A DNA stretch of 52,834 nucleotides from an uncultured Clostridia bacterium. GTDB taxonomy: Bacteria; Bacillota; Clostridia; Christensenellales; Borkfalkiaceae. The stretch lies in the NCBI GenBank assembly GCA_947175485.1, contig CAMWMZ010000005.1, forward strand, positions 1-52,834, given 5' to 3'. A program made the position numbers and the translations under genes. The notes under the pieces are model-generated. The model saw nothing but the letters and a program-made list of their open reading frames with translations. It was not told where the DNA came from and did not search any database. Below are positions 32,877 through 39,954 of this stretch, piece after piece; the first letter of the stretch is position 1, and each line of letters opens with the position of its first letter.

Positions 32877-33401
32877 ATGCCTCAACATATTACGGTTGTT
32901 GAATACGATCCGCAATGGGAAGAATTATTTAAGAAAGAGCGGATTTTAATTAAAAACATTTTGGGCGAAAACGCGATTGAAATTTACCACATAGGTTCAA
33001 CCGCGGTTAAGGGGTTATGCGCAAAACCTATAATCGATATTATGCCGGCAGTAAAAAATATTGCCGAAACGGATTTGGCGGCAAGTCGTTTTGAAAATAT
33101 TGGCTACGAGTATTTAGGTGAATTCGGAATAAAGGGCAGGCGCTATTTGCGTAAAGGAGGCGATGAACGAACGCATCAAATCCATATTTTTCAAGCAAAC
33201 GATACGTTTAATATAGAACGGCATCTTGCAGTAAGAGATTATTTGCGCACACACGCTGCCGATGCGAGTAAATACGGCGAAATGAAAAAGCGGCTTGCTT
33301 TAAAATATCCTTACGATATAGAAAGATATTGCGACGGAAAAGAGCAATTTGTTAAAGAATTGGAAATAAAGGCTCTATTGTGGTATAAAAATTCGTTTTA
33401 G
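32877..33401 (+). CDS. GrpB family (UPF0157) predicted nucleotidyltransferase
   Basis: This 174-residue protein has the GrpB signatures: ITVVEYDPQWEELF near the start, the nucleotidyltransferase-fold core HIGSTAVKGLCAKPIIDI, and HIFQANDTFNIERHLAVRDYL. GrpB proteins belong to the polymerase-beta-like nucleotidyltransferase superfamily and appear as stand-alone accessory genes in Firmicutes; targets are not established. It starts 25 bases after the deaminase with TGGAG upstream, so the two may share a transcript. Confidence 0.87.
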   Translation: MPQHITVVEYDPQWEELFKKERILIKNILGENAIEIYHIGSTAVKGLCAKPIIDIMPAVKNIAETDLAASRFENIGYEYLGEFGIKGRRYLRKGGDERTHQIHIFQANDTFNIERHLAVRDYLRTHAADASKYGEMKKRLALKYPYDIERYCDGKEQFVKELEIKALLWYKNSF

Positions 33402-33479
33402 GTTGCTTGCAACGTCGCCGAGCCGCAGTTGTCGGCGCAGAAATAAAACAATATTTTAAATATATGAGGCGTGAAAACG

Positions 33480-33848
33480 ATGCGGATAGAAAAGATTACT
33501 CAAAATAATATCGAAGTTGCAAGTATTAGCGCAAACGAAATTGTTATAAGTGATTTTCAAAGCGCTGTTGATTTGATGATGACCGTTAAATATGAAACGG
33601 GTATTAAAAATATAGCGATACCGAAGGATTTGATTACAGATAAGTTTTTTATATTAAGCAGCGGGCTGGCGGGGGGAATTTTACAAAAATTTATAAATTA
33701 CCGCTTCCGTATTGCTATCTACGGCGATTATACTAAATACACAAGCAAGCCGTTAAAAGACTTTATTTATGAAAGCAATAACGGGCGAGACGTGTTTTTT
33801 ACAGACAGTTTGGAAAACGCGGTAAAAAAATTGACCTTTGCAAATTAA
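33480..33848 (+). CDS. DUF4180 family protein
   Basis: This 122-residue protein matches the general pattern of DUF4180: a short strand-rich start, an FQSAVDLMMTVKYETG helix, IAIPKDLITDKFFILSSGLAGGILQKF, and the IAIYGDYTKYTSKPLKDFIYESN block. The family has no known function and occurs as single accessory genes. A GTG at 33471 is in frame, but GAGG at 33466-33469 is too close to it and suits the ATG at 33480. It is the last gene of the AT-richer accessory stretch. Confidence 0.8.
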   Translation: MRIEKITQNNIEVASISANEIVISDFQSAVDLMMTVKYETGIKNIAIPKDLITDKFFILSSGLAGGILQKFINYRFRIAIYGDYTKYTSKPLKDFIYESNNGRDVFFTDSLENAVKKLTFAN

Positions 33849-34018
33849 CAACATTGTTTGGCTTAATAATGTTCGCCGCATAACGGTTTATAAGCAAAGG
33901 GGCGGTTTATTTGATTAGCAAAAAATATATGTAAAAACAGATTAATAAAAGATTGAAAAATAAATTCAAGCGGCGTTTTACACACCGTGCATAAATTACG
34001 TTAAAATTACCTTAACCG

Positions 34019-34058
34019 AAAATCCGACAAGACTTATACAGGTTTTGTCGGATTTTTT
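34019..34058 (+). terminator. Intrinsic terminator closing the accessory stretch
   Basis: A 12-bp stem (AAAATCCGACAA with TTGTCGGATTTT) followed by T residues. It lies 170 bases after DUF4180. Confidence 0.85.
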
Positions 34059-34095
34059 ATATTTGCCGAGATTAAAACGGGTTTTGTGGACGAAT

Positions 34096-34171
34096 TGCAA
34101 TATCGGGCGAAAAAATGCAATATTTTTGAGTGCGAATTGCAATGGATTTTAGCATTAACGCAACTTATAAT
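34096..34171 (+). promoter_or_regulatory. Promoter region with three phased TGCAAT boxes
   Basis: TGCAAT occurs at 34096, 34116 and 34138, steps of 20 and 22 bases, so all three face the same side of the helix. The first and third sit in GAATTGCAAT. A TATAAT -10 box follows at 34166-34171 with only a weak -35 (TGGATT 34143-34148), as expected for an activator- or repressor-controlled promoter of the GH3 operon. Confidence 0.55.
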
Positions 34172-34202
34172 ATGAATATAAAAAGTTAATAATTACCAAA
34201 CT

Positions 34203-34239
34203 AAGAGGGCTAGCCCTCTTGCCGTTGCGGCGCAACGGC
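34203..34239 (+). repeat. Tandem palindromes in the leader of the GH3 operon
   Basis: A perfect 18-bp palindrome (AAGAGGGCTAGCCCTCTT) abuts a 9-bp stem (GCCGTTGCG/CGCAACGGC). Both fall just after the predicted transcription start. The layout resembles the twin palindromes at 12268-12311. Confidence 0.65.
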
Positions 34240-34277
34240 AAATATTATTAACTGTTTTGGAAAGAGGGGAAAATCCT

Positions 34278-34700
34278 ATGATTAAAGATTATTTAAAGGA
34301 CAAAAGCATCGGATTCTGGTTTTCGGCGGGGCTTTCGGTATTTTCGCTTATAACCGCGGCGGTTTATGCGGGTTGTTATGCGGGCACTGACGATATGAGC
34401 TGGGCGGCTTTTGTTTTTATTTTGCTCGCGGGTTTGAGCGGCTGTGCGCTTATTGCTTTTAAGCAGTTCAAATTCGTACCGTACGTTATAGCCGTGTTGG
34501 TTTTTCTTGCTTTGCTATTCTTTATTTACGGCATATATTACTATGTATCGGTGGTAATGGTGGGCATCGACCTCGATTCGTTCGACCCGCAGTTCATAGT
34601 ATGCGCATTGTTTTTTGTGCTTGCTTTCGGGGTAAGCATAGCAAATCTGTTTTTAAAACAAATAAATGAAAAGGGGCGCGGCGATGAACAAAAAAATTAA
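34278..34700 (+). CDS. Four-helix membrane protein coupled to the GH3 gene
   Basis: This 140-residue protein has four transmembrane helices separated by short loops and a charged C-terminus (EKGRGDEQKN). Its 3' end overlaps the start of the GH3 gene by 17 bases, so the two are translationally coupled. GAGGGG is eight bases before the ATG at 34278, while an in-frame ATG at 34257 has no such site. I do not recognise a family. Coupling to a membrane-anchored glycosidase suggests an anchor, chaperone or transport partner, but this is inference. Confidence 0.68.
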   Translation: MIKDYLKDKSIGFWFSAGLSVFSLITAAVYAGCYAGTDDMSWAAFVFILLAGLSGCALIAFKQFKFVPYVIAVLVFLALLFFIYGIYYYVSVVMVGIDLDSFDPQFIVCALFFVLAFGVSIANLFLKQINEKGRGDEQKN

Positions 34701-37686
34701 GCTTTCAGTAAAAATAGCAACGGTTGTAAGTACTGTGTTATTCGGCTTCGCAATGTGCGTTACTGCGATAACAAGCGAAAACGTTACGGCGATAAACAAC
34801 TTTTTAAACGTAAGCAACTATAAGTATTACGAGCCCGAGGACGCGCCTGCACAAGATACGGAATACTTTAAGAGCGCTTATAAAAATCTTGCCGACCTTA
34901 TAGCCGACGGAAAAGAGGCGGCGCAGGATATAGAAGCGGAGGGAGCCGTTCTTTTAAAGAACGACAACAACTGCCTGCCTTTAAAGCCCGCGTCCGGAGA
35001 AAAGAAGATAGGGCTTTTCGGAATATCTTCGATTGACCCTGCGTACGGCGGAAAAGGTTCGGCACAGACCAGAAATCCCCAACCGCCCGTAACGCCGGAA
35101 CAAGGCTTCAAGCAAGCGGGTTTTGAAGTAAACCCCGATTTGATTTCTTTTTATTCGGCGCCTTCTTCGCAGAAATATAAACGCGTAGGCAGAGGCGCGG
35201 ACGCGAAGATTAACGACGCGCCCTGGGACGATTTGACTGCGGAGCTTGGCGAAAGTAAAATTTCCGCTTACGGAGACGCGGCTGTGTTTATAGTTACGCG
35301 CGTCGGCGGCGAAGGAACGGATATGGCTATGACCGGAACGGACGGTCAGGACGGCGATTATCTCAAGCTTTCCCTTACCGAACAGAGTGTTTTGAAAGGG
35401 CTTGCGGGCTTGAAAAGCCAGGGCAAAATCAAAAAAATTATCGTGCTTTTGAACACGGCTAACCAAATAGAGAGCGAGTTTTTATATAATTCCGCATACG
35501 GAATAGACGCCGCGCTGTGGGTAGGCCACGTCGGTATAAACGGATTTAACGCGGTGGGTGATATCCTTGCGGGGAAAGTAAATCCTTCTGGACATCTTTC
35601 CGATACTTTCTGGATGAAGCACCTCTACAATCCTGTAAATTACAACTTCGGCGATTTCCGTTATGAAAACGCGGAAAATTATAATCTTCCTTTATCGGGA
35701 AGCAAAGTGGATAAAAAGTACACGGCGTATGCGGTTTATCAGGAAGGAATTTACGTAGGATACCGCTACACGGAAACAAGATATTACGATTACGTTACCG
35801 AAAGGGAAAAATCGGGCGAATTCGATTATTCGAAAACGGTTTCACACCCGTTCGGTTACGGGGCTTCGTATACGCAGTTCGATTATTCGGGTTATAACGT
35901 AACCGATAATCAGGACGGAACTTATACGGTAGGACTTACCGTTACCAACAAAGGAACGCAATACAGCGGTAAAGAAGTTGTACAGATTTATGTGCAAAAG
36001 CCTTTCGGTGAATATGATATCGAGCGCGGAATAGAAAAATCCGCGGTTGACCTTGTTGGCTTTGCAAAGACGGGAGAGATTGTCCCCGGAGGCTCGCAAG
36101 ATGTTAGCATAACGATAGATAAGAGCGAATTTGCCGTATACGACGCCAACGACGCGAAAACTTATATTCTTACAGAGGGAAAATACCTTTTGGCGGCGGG
36201 AACCGACGCGCACGATGCGGTGAACAATATCCTTGCGTTTAAAGGATATACCGCGGGCAACGGGAAAAGAATGGACGCCGACGGAAAGGCGGGGCTTGTA
36301 AAGGAATTCGAGCTTGAGTTGGATAAAACGACTTATTCCAAAACCGAAAACGGAGAGATAAAAAATCTTTTCGACTTCGCGGACGTGAACAAGTATTTCC
36401 AGAGTAACGAAAATTCGGTTAAATACGTTACGCGTACGGACTGGCTGGGAAGCTTGCCGACGGAAGCGGTTAAGCTGAAAATGACGCAAAAGCTTGCCGA
36501 AGATATGGTTAAGCAGGACGACGCGGCAAACATACCCAAAGACGACACGGAATACCCTGCATACGGAAAGAAGAACGGCAAAAAGCTTATAGATTTGCGC
36601 GTTGATGAAAACGGAGAGCCGATAGCTTACGACGACCCCGAGTGGGATAAGCTTTTGGACCAGCTGACCTGGGATGAAACGGTTGAGCTTTTGAACGTGG
36701 GGCTTCAAAGCACGCGCGGATTGCCTTCGATAATAAAACCCAACACGGTGGAGCAGAACGGACCGACGGGGCTTACGGAGGTTTACGGTAAAAATCCTTT
36801 GGGGCTTGCTGCAAGGAGCGGCGACCCCGATAAAGATAAAACCGCACCCTATTATCCCTGCATAGGAATACTCGGTTCAACGTTCAACACGGAGCTTGCC
36901 GAAAGATTCGGAAATCTTTTGGGAGAGGACGCAATCTGGGCGGGATACGGCGGATTTTACGGCATAGGGCTTAATACCCACCGCAGCCCTTACGGAGGCA
37001 GACTTTACGAATATTTCAGCGAGGACGGGTTCCTTACCGGAACAATGGCGGCGAAAGAGGTTGCCGCATTGCAGGCGCACGGCTGCAACGCTTATATAAA
37101 GCATTTCGCGCTCAACGAACAGGAAACTCAGCGCGCAGGCGTGGGGATATGGCTCAACGAACAAACACTGCGTGAAATTTATTTAAAACCTTTTGCCAAA
37201 GCCGTTACGGACGGCGGAGCAATGAACGCTATGGCGGCTTTCAACCGCATGGGCGCGGTTCACTGCCCTGCCAACAAAGCTCTTTTAACCGATTTCTTGC
37301 GCGGCGAGCTGGGGTTGAGAGGACTTATTGTATCGGATATGTTCGGCATAGGATATAAATCGCAACAAATGCCCATATTCTTAATGGCGGGGTGCGATAT
37401 CCCCGACGGCGAGCTTGACAAAAACACGCCCTATAAAAATTTCAAATCAGGGCACGGAGAGGTCGCATGGCAGATGAGAGAAGCTGTAAAGCATATTTTA
37501 TATGCTACGGTGCACAGTAACGCTATGAACAGCTTTTCCATCTACACACAAATAGAAAAAGTCGCTACCGGTTGGCAGATTGCCGAAATAACGCTCGATT
37601 GCCTGTTCGGCGCAATGTTCGCGGCAAGCATAGCCGGTGCGGTTGTAGTTGTCTTGAAGGACAAAAAATCCAAACAAAATCTTTAA
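34684..37686 (+). CDS. Membrane-anchored GH3 glycosidase with permuted domain order
   Basis: This 1000-residue enzyme has the two GH3 domains in reversed order. After an N-terminal hydrophobic segment (about 8-30), the (alpha/beta)6 domain normally found at the C-terminus comes first (about 80-395, starting EGAVLLKNDN). Next are a fibronectin-III-like domain (about 400-490) and the TIM barrel (about 655-935) with KHFALNEQ, MAAFNR and nucleophile Asp885 in LIVSDMFG. A second hydrophobic helix lies near the end (about 965-992) before a basic KDKKSKQ tail, so both ends may be in the membrane with the catalytic domains outside. Permuted GH3 enzymes are known, for example in ruminococci. Beta-glucosidase or a related exo-activity is likely; the substrate is unknown. 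AAGGGG supports the ATG at 34684. Confidence 0.88.
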   Translation: MNKKIKLSVKIATVVSTVLFGFAMCVTAITSENVTAINNFLNVSNYKYYEPEDAPAQDTEYFKSAYKNLADLIADGKEAAQDIEAEGAVLLKNDNNCLPLKPASGEKKIGLFGISSIDPAYGGKGSAQTRNPQPPVTPEQGFKQAGFEVNPDLISFYSAPSSQKYKRVGRGADAKINDAPWDDLTAELGESKISAYGDAAVFIVTRVGGEGTDMAMTGTDGQDGDYLKLSLTEQSVLKGLAGLKSQGKIKKIIVLLNTANQIESEFLYNSAYGIDAALWVGHVGINGFNAVGDILAGKVNPSGHLSDTFWMKHLYNPVNYNFGDFRYENAENYNLPLSGSKVDKKYTAYAVYQEGIYVGYRYTETRYYDYVTEREKSGEFDYSKTVSHPFGYGASYTQFDYSGYNVTDNQDGTYTVGLTVTNKGTQYSGKEVVQIYVQKPFGEYDIERGIEKSAVDLVGFAKTGEIVPGGSQDVSITIDKSEFAVYDANDAKTYILTEGKYLLAAGTDAHDAVNNILAFKGYTAGNGKRMDADGKAGLVKEFELELDKTTYSKTENGEIKNLFDFADVNKYFQSNENSVKYVTRTDWLGSLPTEAVKLKMTQKLAEDMVKQDDAANIPKDDTEYPAYGKKNGKKLIDLRVDENGEPIAYDDPEWDKLLDQLTWDETVELLNVGLQSTRGLPSIIKPNTVEQNGPTGLTEVYGKNPLGLAARSGDPDKDKTAPYYPCIGILGSTFNTELAERFGNLLGEDAIWAGYGGFYGIGLNTHRSPYGGRLYEYFSEDGFLTGTMAAKEVAALQAHGCNAYIKHFALNEQETQRAGVGIWLNEQTLREIYLKPFAKAVTDGGAMNAMAAFNRMGAVHCPANKALLTDFLRGELGLRGLIVSDMFGIGYKSQQMPIFLMAGCDIPDGELDKNTPYKNFKSGHGEVAWQMREAVKHILYATVHSNAMNSFSIYTQIEKVATGWQIAEITLDCLFGAMFAASIAGAVVVVLKDKKSKQNL

Positions 37687-37715
37687 GGCGGCTTTAAAAT
37701 TAAGGAGAAAAATAG

Positions 37716-38117
37716 ATGAAAAATTCAGTTAAAAGAATTATACCCGTATTGGCTTTAATCGTTGCGCTTTGCTGCGGAATAGCTATGATGACCGCTTGCT
37801 CTGCCGACGTTGTATTTACCGGCGACAAGGAAATAATGAGTATAGAAACTTCACATACTCTCACCCTTAAGGGCGACGGCACCTGCACTTACGACGTAAC
37901 GACCGACAGCGAAATGCAGACCGCACAGCAGATCGTAAAATCGCTTTGCAAAACCGGAACCTGGGAATTCAATGACGACGTTTATACCGTTGTTTTGGGC
38001 GAAGGCGCAACTGCTACGACTTTGAAGTCAACCAAAAAAGATTCGACTTACACTATAGTTTATTCTATACAGGGCCGCGACGGAACGTTCGACGTTACGC
38101 TTACCTGCAAGAAGTAA
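37716..38117 (+). CDS. Small lipoprotein of unknown function
   Basis: This 133-residue protein has a signal peptide ending MTAC (lipid-attached Cys28) and a compact domain of alternating beta strands (SHTLTLKGDGTCTYDV, KTGTWEFNDDVYTVVL, YTIVYSIQGRDGTFDV). The pattern suggests a small beta-barrel of the lipocalin-like type common in Firmicutes surface lipoproteins. It starts 29 bases after the GH3 gene with AAGGAG upstream and ends before a strong terminator, so it is the last gene of that operon. No ligand is evident. Confidence 0.75.
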   Translation: MKNSVKRIIPVLALIVALCCGIAMMTACSADVVFTGDKEIMSIETSHTLTLKGDGTCTYDVTTDSEMQTAQQIVKSLCKTGTWEFNDDVYTVVLGEGATATTLKSTKKDSTYTIVYSIQGRDGTFDVTLTCKK

Positions 38118-38140
38118 TTATATTAAGCAAGACAGGCAAT

Positions 38141-38178
38141 AAGCGGATACCGCAGTTTAAGCGGTATCCGCTTTTTTT
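38141..38178 (+). terminator. Intrinsic terminator of the GH3 operon
   Basis: A 13-bp stem (AAGCGGATACCGC and its complement), seven-base loop, T-run. Confidence 0.92.
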
Positions 38179-38285
38179 ATATATATAAAAATGCTTTTAT
38201 TATTGAGTTGATTTCGCCGCGTATTGCTGATAAACTGTTTATATAAAATAGCTTTAAACAAAGTATATTGCGGGGGTAATTTGAT

Positions 38286-38822
38286 TTGGAAATAAAATAT
38301 TCCGCGCTGGATTTAAAAAACTTCGGCGGAAGCTCTCTGGATAATTTTATAAGGTTTCAGAAAGTTACGCAGTGTTGGCGGTTGATTGACGGCGAGTATA
38401 AATTGGCGCGTGTAGAATATATCGAGGATTGGGACTTGAACGAACGAAGGGAAATGGCAAACCGCATAAGTTGCGGATTGAAAAACGGCTGCATTGGGTA
38501 CGGTGCTTTTACGGGAACCGACGCAATCGGATTTGCGTATTTGGATAAAGCTTTGTTCGGGAGCAGAAAGCAATATATCGATTTGGCGGAATTTTATGTT
38601 TCTGAGCCTTTCCGCGGAACGGGAGTCGGGAGGAAGCTTTTTAATATGGCGTGCAACGGGGCAAGGAGCTTAGGGGCGGAAAAGCTTTATATATCCGCAC
38701 ATTCCGCAAAAGAAAGTATAGCCGCTTACAGGGCGTTCGGCTGTGGTTTTGCCGAAGAGGTAAACGCTTTTCTTGCGGAAAAAGAGCCTTTCGATTTACA
38801 GTTGGAGTATGTTTTGAAATAA
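38286..38822 (+). CDS. GNAT-family N-acetyltransferase, first of pair
   Basis: This 178-residue protein has a GNAT acetyl-CoA-binding core: AEFYVSEPFRGTGVGRKLF (motif A, R/Q-x-x-G-x-G/A variant) and YISAHSAKESIAAYRAFGC (motif B). The N-terminal half forms the variable substrate side, and the target amine is unknown. The start is TTG, with GGGGG nine bases upstream; no ATG lies near. It is two bases upstream of a second GNAT gene and presumably cotranscribed with it. Confidence 0.85.
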   Translation: MEIKYSALDLKNFGGSSLDNFIRFQKVTQCWRLIDGEYKLARVEYIEDWDLNERREMANRISCGLKNGCIGYGAFTGTDAIGFAYLDKALFGSRKQYIDLAEFYVSEPFRGTGVGRKLFNMACNGARSLGAEKLYISAHSAKESIAAYRAFGCGFAEEVNAFLAEKEPFDLQLEYVLK

Positions 38823-38824
38823 CT

Positions 38825-39268
38825 ATGAAAATTTATGAGGTTTCCGACAAGAAAAAATATCTGGATTTGCTGCTAATCGGCGACGAACAGGAAAGCATGA
38901 TAGACAAATATCTTTCTTGCGGAGTTATGTTCGTTTTGGATGATAACGGAATTAAAGGCGAAACGGTAGTTTGCGATATGGGAGGAGGAGTGCTTGAAAT
39001 AAAAAATATTGCCGTTTTGGCGGAATACAGAAAATGCGGTTACGGCAAGGCTCTTATAGATTTTGTGTGTAAAAAATATAAGGAGTGCTTTTCGGTTGTG
39101 CGCGCAGGCACGGGCGACAGTCCGCTTACCGTTCCTTTTTATGAAAAATGCGGATTTTCAAGAGCATACGCCGTAAAAAACTTTTTTACCGATAATTACG
39201 ATTATCCTATTATCGAGGACGGCGTGACGCTTAAAGATATGGTGTATTTTGAAAAGAAATTAAAATAG
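38825..39268 (+). CDS. GNAT-family N-acetyltransferase, second of pair
   Basis: This 147-residue GNAT protein carries IKNIAVLAEYRKCGYGKALI (beta4 and the acetyl-CoA pyrophosphate loop) and FYEKCGFSRAYAVKNFF. Residues in between (VVRAGTGDSPLTV) resemble the family group whose members are often annotated as YvbK-type. The frame is open further upstream inside the preceding gene, but the ATG two bases after that gene's stop gives the natural MKIYEVSDKKKYL start. The substrate is unknown. Confidence 0.85.
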   Translation: MKIYEVSDKKKYLDLLLIGDEQESMIDKYLSCGVMFVLDDNGIKGETVVCDMGGGVLEIKNIAVLAEYRKCGYGKALIDFVCKKYKECFSVVRAGTGDSPLTVPFYEKCGFSRAYAVKNFFTDNYDYPIIEDGVTLKDMVYFEKKLK

Positions 39269-39324
39269 CGCGGATATAACTTTTAGTATAAAAATTACTT
39301 AAATGTTTTACTGCGGTGCGGAAG

Positions 39325-39353
39325 TTGACATTTTTAACTTTATTCATTAATAT
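39325..39353 (+). promoter_or_regulatory. Promoter of the Cys-rich unknown gene
   Basis: TTGACA (39325-39330), 17-base spacer and TAATAT (39348-39353), 18 bases before the ATG. Confidence 0.65.
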
Positions 39354-39370
39354 ATATCAGAGGTAAAACA

Positions 39371-39943
39371 ATGGAAAGCGAAATGCTGGCGCTGAGCGGA
39401 ACTGCCGAAACTGTCAGTTTACAGCTGAAATTTCTGGATATAGAGATGAGCGGTGCGGAAGTCGTAAGCCTGCTGGATTATATCCATTCGCACAAGTCCG
39501 TTCTGGGCGAGGGTGAAGTAATTCTAAGAAGAGTGATGTGCGCCGTTTTAACCAAAGGACGTAAAAAGGAAGTGCATTACCGCGTAAATATGAAAGCGGA
39601 AACGTTTGCGGCTGCGATATGGCTTTCCGGCAAGTTTGAGGAAAGGCTTGAAGAGCTGTTTTACAGTATTCTTTATATTCCGCCCGAAAGAATTATTTCT
39701 TTGGACGAATTCCGCGGAGAAGTGTGCGTCGTTAGGCAATGCATGCTCAAAAACAAAAAAATCGCAAACAGGGATATGTTTGCCGATAACAGAAATTTAT
39801 GCGTTAACGAACAACTCGATTGCAAATTCAAAGACGGCGATAAGTGTGCGTGCAAAAAAGCGGACCTGGACAACATATTGTGGCAGTTGCAAATGAAGCA
39901 CGTGTTCAAGAGAAAAAATACATATTTCGAATTAAATTTTTAA
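39371..39943 (+). CDS. Unrecognised protein with Cys-rich C-terminal region
   Basis: I do not recognise this 190-residue soluble protein. Residues 1-100 look alpha/beta with a helical end (LSGKFEERLEELFYSIL). Residues 115-165 hold seven of its eight cysteines, in CVVRQC, LCVNEQLDC and KCACKK, which could bind zinc or an Fe-S cluster. An aromatic/basic end (HVFKRKNTYFELNF) follows. It has its own promoter and AGAGG site, and its stop lies only 12 bases before the M60 protease start, so it may be cotranscribed with the protease and could be its regulator. This is inference from position. Confidence 0.6.
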   Translation: MESEMLALSGTAETVSLQLKFLDIEMSGAEVVSLLDYIHSHKSVLGEGEVILRRVMCAVLTKGRKKEVHYRVNMKAETFAAAIWLSGKFEERLEELFYSILYIPPERIISLDEFRGEVCVVRQCMLKNKKIANRDMFADNRNLCVNEQLDCKFKDGDKCACKKADLDNILWQLQMKHVFKRKNTYFELNF

Positions 39944-39954
39944 AGGAGTAAGAA

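Noticed and set aside
33416..33437. Hairpin CGCCGA/TCGGCG between the GrpB and DUF4180 genes as a terminator
   Set aside because: The stem is only six bases long and is not followed by T residues.
30413..34200. Duplicated tRNA 3' end or integrase that would prove an integrated element
   Set aside because: I looked for copies of the tRNA-Ala T-arm and acceptor end and for recombinase motifs in this stretch and found none by eye.
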